Origin: JACCZH01 sp963729445
GTDB lineage: Bacteria > Chloroflexota > Chloroflexia > Thermomicrobiales > CFX8
Direction of reading: 5' to 3'
Assembly (NCBI GenBank): GCA_963729445.1
Contig: CAVSNU010000002.1
Location: forward strand, 620,001 to 684,000
Length of the DNA stretch: 64,000 bases
The translations under genes and the position numbers were made by a program. The notes beneath the pieces were generated by a model. That model did no database searches and was not told where the DNA came from. It saw nothing but the letters and a program-made list of their open reading frames with translations. Positions 20,544 to 29,837 of the stretch are shown here, one piece after another; within the stretch, counting starts at the first letter, position 1; the number at the start of each line of letters is the position of its first letter.

Positions 20544-21617
20544 ATGACCCCGATGACACGAACCGTAACCGACGCCGAGCGGCACTTCATCGAACAGATG
20601 CCCAAGGCGGAGCTCCATGTCCACCTGGAAGGCAGCGTCTATCCGGAGACCCTGCTGGATCTGGGACGCAAGCACGGCGTCGACCTGCCGATCAGGGATA
20701 TTGCCGAGGCGCGCGAGTGGTTCAAGTTTCGCGATTTCGCCCACTTTGTCGAGATTTATGTCACGATCTGCGGCGTGCTCCTGGATGACGAAGACTACGC
20801 TCGCATCAGCTACGAGCAGGCGCAGCGAGCGCATGAGCAGAATATCCAGTATCTGGAAGTCACGTTCTCCCCGGCGTCGTTTATCAACCCGCGCAGCTCG
20901 ACGCTGCCGGATGTCGTGCTCGCCGGTCTGCGCGCGGGCGCCAGGAAAGCCAAGGAGGACTTCGGCGTCACGATGCAGTTCATCCTCGACCCGGTGCGCA
21001 CCCGCAGCGAGGAGGAAGTCATGCTGTTTGCGCGCTGGTGCGCGAACAACCTGGGCGACGGCCTGGTTGGCTTCGGGTTGGGCGGCATGGAGGTCGGCTA
21101 CCCACCGGGCCCGTTCGCCAGCGCCTTTCAGTATGTCCGCGACGCCGGCGGCCGGCTGACGATCCACGCCGGCGAAACGGACGGACCCGAGAGCGTCTGG
21201 GCTGCCCTTGAGGTGGGCTCGGAGAGAATCGGCCACGGTGTGACCAGCATCCATGACCCGCGGTTGATCGCGGAGCTCACCGAGCGCCAGATCGTGCTCG
21301 AAGTGTCGCCGACCAGCAACCTCTGCCTGGGCGTCGCGCCTAACTACGCCGAGCACCCGTTCCGCCGCCTGCATGACGCCGGAGTACCGGTCACGGTGAA
21401 CAGCGACGACCCTCCCATGTTTAACACGACCCTGACCGGTGAGTATCTGGTGCTCGCCGAGCACTTCAACTTCACCCTCGCCGAGCTGCAAACACTGAGC
21501 CTGCGCGCGGTCGAGGCAGCATTTTTGCCCGAGGGAGAACGTCGTGCTCTCGTCGAACGATTTACTGCGCAGTTTGTCACTTTACAACAAGACAAGACGA
21601 CGTTATTCGAACCATAA
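20544..21617 (+). CDS. add: Adenosine deaminase
   Basis: The 357-residue TIM-barrel hydrolase converts adenosine (and deoxyadenosine) to inosine. Zinc ligands are visible as HVHLEGS near residue 25, the HAGE motif near 208, and the NSDDPP motif near 288. The length fits the prokaryotic adenosine deaminase/aminodeoxyfutalosine deaminase group; since aminodeoxyfutalosine deaminase shares these motifs, that alternative cannot be excluded without a menaquinone context. The ATG at 20544 follows AGGAG. It is divergent from the winged-helix gene and is followed by the rex gene. Confidence 0.85.
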   Translation: MTPMTRTVTDAERHFIEQMPKAELHVHLEGSVYPETLLDLGRKHGVDLPIRDIAEAREWFKFRDFAHFVEIYVTICGVLLDDEDYARISYEQAQRAHEQNIQYLEVTFSPASFINPRSSTLPDVVLAGLRAGARKAKEDFGVTMQFILDPVRTRSEEEVMLFARWCANNLGDGLVGFGLGGMEVGYPPGPFASAFQYVRDAGGRLTIHAGETDGPESVWAALEVGSERIGHGVTSIHDPRLIAELTERQIVLEVSPTSNLCLGVAPNYAEHPFRRLHDAGVPVTVNSDDPPMFNTTLTGEYLVLAEHFNFTLAELQTLSLRAVEAAFLPEGERRALVERFTAQFVTLQQDKTTLFEP

Positions 21618-21812
21618 TTGGATGCTATTGTCGAGTTGAGCTTGCCAGTGGTAGCATTCTTCCATTCTCACAAGGGAGACCCTTTTCACCTTTGAATCGT
21701 GGGAGTTCGCGGCTCAGACTGGCGTTCTTCGTACTCTCGACCTCTTGGGGATTGTCGCTGCCCCGTCACGCATCTTGACTGACGCTGGACTCTGGGATTG
21801 GTACCGGAACCG

Positions 21813-22520
21813 ATGGAATACAACGGACGCGACCCCGAACACGTAATCCCCGACATCGTCATTCGACGTTTGCCAATCTACGTTCGCACACTGAAGCACA
21901 TCAGAGCGACGGACATCGCCACCGTGTCTTCCGATGAGCTGGCTGCGAAAATCGGGGTCACTGCGGCCCAGATTCGACGCGATCTCTCCTACTTTGGCCG
22001 CTTCGGCAAACAGGGCAAGGGCTATGACGTTGAAACCCTCCTGCAGGAGATTCAACACATACTGAACCTCGATCACCACTGGGATGTCGCGCTGGTCGGC
22101 TTCGGCAATCTCGGACAAGCCATTGCGTCGTACCGGGGCTTCGAGCCTTCGTCATTCCGCATCGCCGCCATCTTCGATCGCGACCCCGAATCGGCCGGCG
22201 CGCACGCTCCCGGCGGGATTCCGATCCGGGCAGCGTTCGAAATCGCGCAAGTCGTGCGCGAGTTGCGCATCCAGATGGGCATCGTCGCGGTGCCAGCTGA
22301 CGCGGCACAGGAGGTCACCGATCTCCTGGTCGAGGGCGGCGCACGCGCCATCCTGAACTACGCGCCGGTCACGCTCAAGGTCCCTCCCGGCGTATGGGTG
22401 CGCGAAATCGATCCGATCAGCATGATGCAGTCGATGACCTACTATCTCGATAACGAGCTCGTCAATCGAGGTCCAACACCATCCACTGTCGCATCTCACG
22501 ACGCCGCCGCAGAATCCTGA
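21813..22520 (+). CDS. rex: Redox-sensing transcriptional repressor Rex
   Basis: The 235-residue protein has the two-domain Rex layout. The N-terminal winged helix contains SSDELAAKIGVTAAQIRRDLSYFG followed by GKQGKGYDV, which is highly characteristic. The Rossmann domain starts VALVGFGNLGQAI (about residue 93) and binds NAD(H). Rex represses fermentation and respiration genes when NAD+ is high and leaves DNA when NADH rises. The ATG at 21813 is chosen on homology; no strong ribosome site is seen, and a TTG at 21798 is possible. No textbook Rex operator (TTGTGAA-TTCACAA) was seen upstream, though TTTTCACC near 21682 is a half-site resemblance. Confidence 0.92.
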   Translation: MEYNGRDPEHVIPDIVIRRLPIYVRTLKHIRATDIATVSSDELAAKIGVTAAQIRRDLSYFGRFGKQGKGYDVETLLQEIQHILNLDHHWDVALVGFGNLGQAIASYRGFEPSSFRIAAIFDRDPESAGAHAPGGIPIRAAFEIAQVVRELRIQMGIVAVPADAAQEVTDLLVEGGARAILNYAPVTLKVPPGVWVREIDPISMMQSMTYYLDNELVNRGPTPSTVASHDAAAES

Positions 22521-22553
22521 TCGCCGGCCCTTTCGTGTGCTACGATCCGCGGC

Positions 22554-23420
22554 ATGTCTGCCGTCGCCGTTGGGCTGGTCATCGCCTCCGCGCTCCTGCA
22601 CGCATCCTGGAACATGCTTGCGAAACGCAGCGCCGATCCACTGGCGTTCATCTTCGCGTTCAACATTGTCAGTGTCGTTGCCTTCGCCATTCCGGCGGGG
22701 ATTGTCCTGTCGCAGCATCCCATCCCGCTCGACGGCTGGCCCTTCATTGCAGCCACCGGAACGCTCCATGTCGTATACATGCTCTGCCTGGCTGCCGCCT
22801 ATCGCCACGGCGCCTTCTCGCTCACATACCCCATCGCCCGTGGCACGGGCGTGTTGCTGGTCCCCATTCTCGCGATGCCGCTGTTGAGCGAGCGCCCCAG
22901 TGTGGGCGGCGCCATTGGCATCGGCGCCATTCTGGTGGGGCTGGTCGCGATGGCGCTACCCGGGCGCGCGCTCAAGCCAGCGATCGTCATAGGCAACCCA
23001 CGGAAAGGCATGCTCTTCGCCTTCATCACCGGGCTCACCATCGCCGGCTATTCGCTTATCGACAAAGCGGGTGTCGCGCGGGTGCACCCGATGGTCTACG
23101 TCTACGCCATCTTCGTCCTGGCGACGATCGGACTTGCCCCGATCGTGCTCTGCAAACGGCTCGACGCGGTCAAGCACGAGTGGAACACCAACCGCGCTGC
23201 CGTGCTGGTGGGCGGGATACTGCCCCTGGGAACCTACCTGATTATCCTGCTGGCAATGCGGCTCGCGGCGGTCAGCTACATCGTGCCCTTGCGCGAAACG
23301 AGCATCCTCTTCAGCACGCTGCTCGGCGCGCTCGTGCTGAAGGAGCAGATCAGCCGGCTGCGCATCGTCGCGTCAGTCTGCATCGCCGCCGGGGTACTGA
23401 CGATCGCCATCTCTGGATGA
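22554..23420 (+). CDS. EamA-type (DMT) transporter
   Basis: The 288-residue protein has about ten hydrophobic segments in two halves of five, the EamA/drug-metabolite transporter layout. The start VGLVIASALLHASWNMLAKRS and the second-half motif IVPLRETSILFSTLLGALVLKEQ are typical of this family. Such proteins export amino acids or other metabolites, or import nucleotide-sugar-like compounds, and the substrate cannot be predicted. It lies 33 bp after rex on the same strand and could be co-transcribed with it. Confidence 0.8.
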   Translation: MSAVAVGLVIASALLHASWNMLAKRSADPLAFIFAFNIVSVVAFAIPAGIVLSQHPIPLDGWPFIAATGTLHVVYMLCLAAAYRHGAFSLTYPIARGTGVLLVPILAMPLLSERPSVGGAIGIGAILVGLVAMALPGRALKPAIVIGNPRKGMLFAFITGLTIAGYSLIDKAGVARVHPMVYVYAIFVLATIGLAPIVLCKRLDAVKHEWNTNRAAVLVGGILPLGTYLIILLAMRLAAVSYIVPLRETSILFSTLLGALVLKEQISRLRIVASVCIAAGVLTIAISG

Positions 23421-23547
23421 CCCGGACGAGTCTCACCATGTCTGAGCGCCGGTTCCCGGCAGAGGAAACCATCAGGACCGACGGCGGTTATACTCGTGCC
23501 GTGAGATTTTTCCGGCAGCGTCCGGGCAGCAACGGGATCGAGAGCGC

Positions 23548-24033
23548 ATGCGGGTCAACCGCTGGATAATGCTGGTCTCGCTGGTCATCGGCCTGGCCGG
23601 GGTCTGGTTGGTGTATAACGCCGCGTCCACCTATGTGGCCGCGACGCGTGCCTATGCCAACGTGGACGTGCGCTACGAACAGGGGTCCTTCGTCTGGCTC
23701 GATCCGGCATTTGAGAGCGGCCGCGCCGACGTCACGATCCACAACAACTCCGACACCGACGTGACGGTGACGACCCTCGATCTGCATCTCTACTTCGACG
23801 ATGAGTTCGCCGGCTCGCGCTACACAACCTGGGAGCCACTCGATATCCCCAAAGGTACGACTGCCACCGTGCCGACCGAGTTCAAGGTCGCTATCAGCCG
23901 CATCCGTCCGCTGGGAGGCAGCGCAACACTGCTGCTCAACGGTTCGATTACCCTGGAGTTCGCCGGCGTGAACGAGCCGTTAACCTTCCCGCTGCGTGGG
24001 ACGATTGGCCAGGTCTCGGAGGTTGAACGGTAG
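23548..24033 (+). CDS. Membrane-anchored LEA14/WHy-like protein
   Basis: The 161-residue protein has one N-terminal transmembrane helix (about residues 7-27) and an extracytoplasmic beta-domain. The pattern ADVTIHNNSDTDVTVTTLDLHLYFDD resembles the water-stress (WHy)/LEA14 beta-sandwich fold, in which a central NNS-type turn is common. Function in bacteria is unknown; stress protection is suggested for plant members. Its stop codon is directly followed by the ATG of the next membrane protein, so the pair is almost certainly co-translated. Confidence 0.55.
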   Translation: MRVNRWIMLVSLVIGLAGVWLVYNAASTYVAATRAYANVDVRYEQGSFVWLDPAFESGRADVTIHNNSDTDVTVTTLDLHLYFDDEFAGSRYTTWEPLDIPKGTTATVPTEFKVAISRIRPLGGSATLLLNGSITLEFAGVNEPLTFPLRGTIGQVSEVER

Positions 24034-24576
24034 ATGAAGCGCATAGGTAGCCTTACGCGGAAACAGCTCCTGAGAATCGGTCTCGTCACCCTCCAGTGGC
24101 TGCTGTTGACTTTCGCGCTAGGAGCGGCCGTCATCTACTCCTCCGACGCGCTCGACGGCTTTGTCACGCCGAACCTGGACAGTGCGTATGTCTTCTTCGG
24201 TGCGTTCGTCGCGGCATTCCTGTTGGGAATCAGCATCGAGTCGTTCAGGGTGTTGATGCCTGTCGTGGTGCTGATGTGTGCGGGAGCCTCCGTCATCTTC
24301 GTTCTGGTGATCTTTGCTCCGACCTACGCAGAGGTCACGATCCGCACGACCCAGCTTGAGAATTACGCCACCACGCGCGCATTCCTGTTCACGGTGTTGA
24401 TGTTCCTGCCAGCGGTTGTCGGAGCTGGATTCGGCAACCTGGCCAGCGGCTTCTTCCGTGATGATGTCCTGTCCGACGGCGAAGAAGCCACCAACGTCGC
24501 GGCGTCGAACTCATGGTACGCGCGGCGCAGCCAGGCCTCTTCCCGGGTCGATTCCGATCATCCAGGCGGCGTATAG
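24034..24576 (+). CDS. Small polytopic membrane protein, unknown
   Basis: I do not recognise it. The 180-residue product has four hydrophobic segments (about 15-37, 48-66, 70-92, 112-135) and a hydrophilic Ser/Arg-rich tail of about 35 residues. The ATG begins right after the stop of the LEA14-like gene. The carboxylase operon starts 48 bp downstream, which might make it a distant member of that transcription unit, but no functional link is visible. Confidence 0.55.
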   Translation: MKRIGSLTRKQLLRIGLVTLQWLLLTFALGAAVIYSSDALDGFVTPNLDSAYVFFGAFVAAFLLGISIESFRVLMPVVVLMCAGASVIFVLVIFAPTYAEVTIRTTQLENYATTRAFLFTVLMFLPAVVGAGFGNLASGFFRDDVLSDGEEATNVAASNSWYARRSQASSRVDSDHPGGV

Positions 24577-24624
24577 TACAGTCGAGCGGATCCGGCAGCA
24601 CGCGTGAACCCGGAAGGGGCGTCT

Positions 24625-26220
24625 ATGGTCCTTGCCCAGGCAACAACCGTCCGCGACGACTGGCGTGAGGCAAACCTGGCGCTGGTAGAGCAGCTACGCG
24701 CCAGACTGGAGCGCGTGGCCCAGGGTGGCGGGCCGAGGGCGCGTGAGCGTGACCGTCTGCGCGGCAAGCTCCCGGTGCGCGAGCGCATCGACCGGGTGCT
24801 GGACCCCGGCACACCCTTCCTTGAGCTCTCCCCCCTGGCAGCCAACGGCATGTACGACGACGATGCACCGGGCGCCGGGATCGTGACCGGTATCGGCACG
24901 GTCGAGGGACGTCAGATCATGGTCGTCGCCAACGACCCGACGGTCAAGGGCGGCACCTATTACCCCATAACTGTCAAGAAGCATCTCCGTGCACAGGAGA
25001 TCGCCGGAGAGAATCGCCTGCCCTGCCTGTATCTCGTCGATTCGGGCGGCGCGTTTCTGCCGCTGCAGAGCGAGGTCTTTCCGGACCGCGACCATTTTGG
25101 CCGTATCTTTCGCAACCAGGCGCTCCTCTCGGCACACGGCATCCGGCAGGTGGCGGTCGTGCTTGGCGCTTGCACTGCCGGAGGCGCGTACGTCCCGGCG
25201 ATGGCCGACGAAGCGGTCATCGTGCGTGGCAACGGCACCATTTATCTTGGCGGCCCGCCGCTGGTGAAGGCCGCGACCGGCGAGGAGATCACGGCTGAGG
25301 AGCTGGGCGGAGCGGATGTCCACAGCCGGATCAGTGGCGTCGTGGACCACGTTGCCAACGACGAGGAAGAGGCGCTGCAGATCGCCCGGCGGTTGATGAC
25401 GGTACCCGGCAGAACACTCCCGGAACTGCCCTGGGAACGCCGGCCGGTACGTCCTCCCGTTGAGGACCCGGACGACCTCCTGGGGCTGCTGCCTCCCGAT
25501 CCTCGAACGCCGGTCGATCCCCGGCCCATCTTGCGCAGGATTCTCGACGATAGCCGGCTGGACGAGTTCAAGGCCGAGTACGCCCAGACCATCGTCTGCG
25601 GCTACGGGCACCTGTTCGGCATCCCGGTCGGGGTCGTCGCCAACAACGGGGTGCTGTTCTCCGACTCGGCCCGCAAGGCGACGCACTTCATCATGCTCTG
25701 CGCCCAACAGCGCATCCCGCTGTTGTTCGTCCAGAACATCACCGGCTTCCTGGTTGGCCGCGAGGCGGAGCACGGGGGCATCGCCCGTGACGGGGCGAAG
25801 ATGGTGGCGGCTGTCGCTGACGCGCGGGTACCCAAGCTCACCCTGATTACCGGCGCATCGTATGGAGCCGGTAACTATGCGATGTGTGGCCGTGGCTACG
25901 ACCCGCGCTTCCTCTTCACCTGGCCCACGTCACGCACCGCCGTCATGGGCGGAGAGCAGGCCGCCGGGGTGTTGGCGTCTATCCGCCAACGGACCATGGC
26001 CGCGCGTGGCTCAGCGCTCGATCCAGGGACCGAGGCCGGGCTCTTCGAAGAGGTGCGCGCGCGCTATGAGGAGGAGACCAGCCCCTATTTCTCGACCGCC
26101 CGGCTCTGGGACGACGGCGTCATCGACCCGCGCGATACCCGCACGGTTCTGGGCCTGGCGCTGGAAACGACGTTGAACGCGCCCATTGTCGAATCACAGT
26201 TCGGCGTGTTGCGAATCTGA
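24625..26220 (+). CDS. Methylcrotonyl-CoA carboxylase carboxyltransferase (beta) subunit
   Basis: The 531-residue protein belongs to the biotin-dependent acyl-CoA carboxyltransferases. [21 protein letters not shown] near residue 50, [18 protein letters not shown] and [16 protein letters not shown] identify the methylcrotonyl-CoA type, which carboxylates 3-methylcrotonyl-CoA in leucine degradation. The second half contains the [17 protein letters not shown] motif. The next genes encode a hydratase, the biotin carboxylase subunit and HMG-CoA lyase, which confirms the pathway. ATG at 24625 is preferred because GGAAGGGG lies 6 bases before it; a GTG at 24604 is possible but lacks a site. Confidence 0.92.
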   Translation: MVLAQATTVRDDWREANLALVEQLRARLERVAQGGGPRARERDRLRGKLPVRERIDRVLDPGTPFLELSPLAANGMYDDDAPGAGIVTGIGTVEGRQIMVVANDPTVKGGTYYPITVKKHLRAQEIAGENRLPCLYLVDSGGAFLPLQSEVFPDRDHFGRIFRNQALLSAHGIRQVAVVLGACTAGGAYVPAMADEAVIVRGNGTIYLGGPPLVKAATGEEITAEELGGADVHSRISGVVDHVANDEEEALQIARRLMTVPGRTLPELPWERRPVRPPVEDPDDLLGLLPPDPRTPVDPRPILRRILDDSRLDEFKAEYAQTIVCGYGHLFGIPVGVVANNGVLFSDSARKATHFIMLCAQQRIPLLFVQNITGFLVGREAEHGGIARDGAKMVAAVADARVPKLTLITGASYGAGNYAMCGRGYDPRFLFTWPTSRTAVMGGEQAAGVLASIRQRTMAARGSALDPGTEAGLFEEVRARYEEETSPYFSTARLWDDGVIDPRDTRTVLGLALETTLNAPIVESQFGVLRI

Positions 26221-26238
26221 GCGATTGGAACGACTAGC

Positions 26239-27021
26239 GTGAACGAGATCCTGCTCTACGAGCGTCGAGGTGATGTCGTCTATCTGACGATGAACCGTCC
26301 CGAGGTGCGCAACGCCCTCTCCCGCGAGCTGGTCACGGCCCTCCACCAGGCCGTCGACCGTGCCGCTGCTGATCCGGGAGCGCGGGCGATCGTGCTGTCA
26401 GGGGCCGGGCCGGTCTTTTGTTCCGGAGCGGACGTCAAGCAGTACCGTGAGGCCGGCGAACGGCAGGTGGTCATGGATGACGGTGGGCGGCTCTACGACC
26501 TGCTTGAGGCGATGACGGCCAGCCCAATCCCCGTCATCGCGCGCGTCCAGAAATCGGCGTTCGGTGGGGCCTTCGGACTGCTGTGTGGAGCAGATCTCGT
26601 GGTTGCCGCTGACGACGCGCGCTTCTCGCTCTCCGAGCCACGCCTGGGACTGGTTCCGGCGGTAATCGGCACGGCCGTTGTGCGCGCGATCGGGCCGCGT
26701 CACGCGCGCGCCACGATGATGCTCTCCGAGCCATTCGGCGTCGAGCAGGCGCTCAGAATCGATCTCATCCAGGAGGCAGTCCCCGAGGCAGAGCTAGACG
26801 ACGTCATCGAGCGCTGGCTGGCGCAGATTCGGGCCGGTGCGCCGGGCGCACTGGCTGACGCCAAACGGCTCTTGAGTAACGTGACGTCGCCTGACCTGTC
26901 CAGCGACGAGGTCCGCCAGCGCGCACTCGAGATGGCCGGCGACCGCCGGGCAGATCCCGAGGGACAGGAGGGCATGCGCGCCTTCATCGAGAAGCGCCGG
27001 CCGAGCTGGAACCCGGCATAA
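26239..27021 (+). CDS. Enoyl-CoA hydratase family, probably methylglutaconyl-CoA hydratase
   Basis: The 260-residue crotonase-fold protein begins with GTG. It shows the oxyanion-hole motif (GAGPVFCSGADVKQY near residue 55-69, and KSAFGGAFGLLCGADLVV near 111-128) and the catalytic Glu region (SLSEPRLGLVPAVIG). Set between the two carboxylase subunits and HMG-CoA lyase, it most likely hydrates 3-methylglutaconyl-CoA to HMG-CoA. Its stop codon overlaps the ATG of the biotin carboxylase gene by one base, indicating translational coupling. Confidence 0.85.
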   Translation: MNEILLYERRGDVVYLTMNRPEVRNALSRELVTALHQAVDRAAADPGARAIVLSGAGPVFCSGADVKQYREAGERQVVMDDGGRLYDLLEAMTASPIPVIARVQKSAFGGAFGLLCGADLVVAADDARFSLSEPRLGLVPAVIGTAVVRAIGPRHARATMMLSEPFGVEQALRIDLIQEAVPEAELDDVIERWLAQIRAGAPGALADAKRLLSNVTSPDLSSDEVRQRALEMAGDRRADPEGQEGMRAFIEKRRPSWNPA

Positions 27022-28868
27022 TGCAGCCTGTGCTTGCCATCGCCAACCGTGGCGAAATCGCGATCCGTATCGCCCGCACCGCCCGGAAGCGCGGCTGGCG
27101 ACCGGTCGTGCTGCTCGGCGAGGCGGACCTCAGCTCGCTGGCGGCACGGGTCGTTGGCGAGGTTGAGCCCCTAAGCTCTGAGTTTGACCCTGAGGCAGTC
27201 GTTGCGGCTGCACGACGCGCTCACGCCACGGCACTCCACCCCGGCTATGGTTTTCTGAGCGAGCGTCCGGAGCTCTCAGCCGCATGCGAGCAGGCCGGTA
27301 TCCTGTTCGTCGGGCCGTCGCCAGCGACACTGGAGATCTGCGGTGACAAGTTGGCGACGCGTGCCGCAGCCGAGCGAGCGCACGTCCCGCTGCTGCCAGG
27401 CAGTCCGTCCCTGACCGTTGACGACGCTGCCGAATGGTCCGCCCAGGCCGAGAACATCGGCTACCCACTGATAGTCAAGGTGTCAAACGCCGGGGGCGGT
27501 CGCGGCCTGCGCGTCGCCCGTTCGGCTGACGAGCTGGATCGTGCCGTCAGATCGGCCCTGAGCGAGACCGGTGCTGACGCCACGTTCTATTTCGAGCGCT
27601 ACCTGGAAGGTGCGCGCCACGTCGAGGTCCAGGTGGCCGGCGATGGCACGCGTGCCGTCGCCCTGGGCGACCGCGACTGCTCGCTGCAACGCCGGCACCA
27701 GAAGGTGATCGAGGAGGCCCCAGCCCCCGGGCTGGCAGACGACATTCGAGACGTTGCACACCGGGCTGCCGTAGCCATCGCCGAAGAAGTGCAATTAAAG
27801 GGCGTCGCAACCGTTGAATACCTGCTCGGAGACGACGGCACGCTCGCCTTCATCGAGGTCAACCCGCGCCTGCAAGTCGAGCACACTGTTACCGAAGAAG
27901 TGACCGGCCTCGATCTGGTCGACATCCAGCTTCAGATTGCTACCGCTGGCGTTCTTCCTGAACCGGTCCAGCCCACCGGGCACGCGATCCAGGCCCGTCT
28001 CTACGCGGAAGACCCGGCGCGTGAGTTTCTACCCAGCCCGGGATTGATCAGAGCGCTCGATTGGCCGGAAACGCCTGGGTTACGCGTCGACTCAGGCTTT
28101 GCCTCGGGCGACGAGGTATCCGGCAAGTACGATCCAATGATTGCGAAGTTCATCGCCAGAGGACCGGATCGCGACGCGGCCATTGCGACCCTTCAATCCG
28201 CGCTCACCCGCCTGCGGGTTGGCGGCATCGCGACGAACCGTCCGTGGCTCCTGGAATTGCTCTCAGACGAACGTTTCCGGTCCAACAGTCACGATCTTTC
28301 GACCGCGAGCCAGGTATCCCTCTGCGTCGCGCGCCCCGGGCACGACGACCTCCTCGCTCTCGTCGGGGCGGAATGCGGTGGCACGGCATCGCGCCCCCAC
28401 GCAGCTGAGTCGGCATGGCGGAGCGTTGGACCATTTCGGATTGTCGGACCAGCGTCGGTTACGTTTCATAGTCCTGACGCGGGCTGGCAGGAAACGATCC
28501 TGCTCTCGGGCAATGGGTCTGACCACGAAGGCGTCAGCGTGCTGCCAACTGAAAACGGCTGTGAACTCGCGACACCACGGGGTCGCTGGATTGTCTCGCC
28601 CGGACCCTTGCCCCGAGAGCACGCCGCCGGGCAATCCAGCGACGGTGCGGTCCGATCTCCGATGCCCGGCACGATGGTGGCGGTACACGTCAGCGTCGGA
28701 CAGCAGGTTTCGGAAGGTGACGTGCTGGCGGTGATGAACGCCATGAAGATTGAGATTAGCCTGGCAGCGCCGTTCAACGGGCGGGTGAGCGAGGTGCTTG
28801 CCGCTGACGGCGAGCTTGTCGGTTCCCAGCAGGTGATCGTCAGGGTCGAAGCGGAGGAGAGCCGATGA
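27021..28868 (+). CDS. Methylcrotonyl-CoA carboxylase biotin carboxylase/BCCP (alpha) subunit
   Basis: The 615-residue protein has an N-terminal biotin carboxylase (IANRGEIAIRIARTAR at residues 7-22, ATP-grasp with KVSNAGGGRGLR, then EVNPRLQVEHTVTEEVTGLDL) and a C-terminal biotinyl domain with the attachment motif AMKIEI near residue 575. The usual EAMKM is here NAMKI, which keeps the biotinylated Lys. Coupled by one-base overlaps to the hydratase before it and the lyase after it (overlap 4 bp). It is slightly shorter than many alpha subunits; the middle region between the two domains is compact. Confidence 0.92.
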   Translation: MQPVLAIANRGEIAIRIARTARKRGWRPVVLLGEADLSSLAARVVGEVEPLSSEFDPEAVVAAARRAHATALHPGYGFLSERPELSAACEQAGILFVGPSPATLEICGDKLATRAAAERAHVPLLPGSPSLTVDDAAEWSAQAENIGYPLIVKVSNAGGGRGLRVARSADELDRAVRSALSETGADATFYFERYLEGARHVEVQVAGDGTRAVALGDRDCSLQRRHQKVIEEAPAPGLADDIRDVAHRAAVAIAEEVQLKGVATVEYLLGDDGTLAFIEVNPRLQVEHTVTEEVTGLDLVDIQLQIATAGVLPEPVQPTGHAIQARLYAEDPAREFLPSPGLIRALDWPETPGLRVDSGFASGDEVSGKYDPMIAKFIARGPDRDAAIATLQSALTRLRVGGIATNRPWLLELLSDERFRSNSHDLSTASQVSLCVARPGHDDLLALVGAECGGTASRPHAAESAWRSVGPFRIVGPASVTFHSPDAGWQETILLSGNGSDHEGVSVLPTENGCELATPRGRWIVSPGPLPREHAAGQSSDGAVRSPMPGTMVAVHVSVGQQVSEGDVLAVMNAMKIEISLAAPFNGRVSEVLAADGELVGSQQVIVRVEAEESR

Positions 28869-29746
28869 GTGAGCGCGACACGATTCTGCGCAGAATGCCG
28901 AAACGGGTGACAGTCTTCGAGGTGGGACCTCGCGATGGGCTGCAAAACGAGGCCACGCCGGTCCCGACCGAGATGAAGGTCGCCTTCGTGAAGGCGTTGT
29001 CAGACGCGGGCCTGCGATGGATCGAGACGACATCGTTCGTCAACCCCAAGGCGGTCCCGCAACTGGCTGATGCGGGCGAGGTTATGGCCGGCATCGAGCG
29101 TGAGCCGGGAGTCCGTTACCCGGTGCTCGTGCCCAACGAACGCGGTATGGAACGCGCGCTGGAAGCCGGGGTGGATGCCATCGCGGTCTTCACCGCCGCA
29201 TCCGAGCAGTTCAGCCATGCAAATGTACGGGCCACGATCGACGAGACCTTCGAGCGTTTTGTCCCAGTCGTCCAGTTAGCCAGACAGCACGACGTCTGGA
29301 CGCGTGGCTACGTCTCAATGGCGTTCCACTGTCCGTTCGAGGGCGCGATTGCGCCAGAGAAGGCCATCGACGTCGCCCAGCGGCTCTTCGACCTTGGCGT
29401 CGACGAGGTGGCCATTGCCGACACCGTTGGCCGGGCGACGCCACTGGACGTCGGCCGCTTCATGGATCTGGCCGTCATGTCCTTGCCGGTGGACCAGCTT
29501 GCATTCCACGTACACGACACCAACGGCCTGGCGCTGTCCAACGTCATGCTCGCGCTGGAGGCCGGCATCACCGTCATCGACGGCGCGGCCGGCGGCTTAG
29601 GCGGCTGCCCCTTTGCCCCCGGCGCTCCAGGCAACCTCGCCACCGAAAAGCTCGTTGCACTGCTTGACGGACTCGGTATCGAGACCGGCGTCGACGCGGC
29701 AGCAGTGGAGCGTGCCGGCCAGGAGATTCGCCGGTTCCTGGCGTAA
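28865..29746 (+). CDS. mvaB: Hydroxymethylglutaryl-CoA lyase
   Basis: The 293-residue DRE-TIM-family enzyme splits HMG-CoA into acetoacetate and acetyl-CoA, the last step of leucine breakdown. FEVGPRDGLQNE at about residue 20, HVHDTNGLAL near 218, and the signature GAAGGLGGCPFAPGAPGN near 240 with the active-site Cys are all present. The ATG overlaps the end of the alpha subunit gene (ATGA). Isovaleryl-CoA dehydrogenase, the other pathway enzyme, is not in the window. Confidence 0.93.
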   Translation: MSERDTILRRMPKRVTVFEVGPRDGLQNEATPVPTEMKVAFVKALSDAGLRWIETTSFVNPKAVPQLADAGEVMAGIEREPGVRYPVLVPNERGMERALEAGVDAIAVFTAASEQFSHANVRATIDETFERFVPVVQLARQHDVWTRGYVSMAFHCPFEGAIAPEKAIDVAQRLFDLGVDEVAIADTVGRATPLDVGRFMDLAVMSLPVDQLAFHVHDTNGLALSNVMLALEAGITVIDGAAGGLGGCPFAPGAPGNLATEKLVALLDGLGIETGVDAAAVERAGQEIRRFLA

Positions 29747-29837
29747 CGACTCCGAGAGACCTGACACCATCAGACAGCACCGAATGATCGTGGTACGATG
29801 CCAGCCGATACGTAGCGCGAACGAGGAGGTTCTGACA

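Noticed and set aside
21640..21720. A Rex operator upstream of rex
   Set aside because: Only a half-site-like TTTTCACC was seen; the paired half at the correct spacing is missing.
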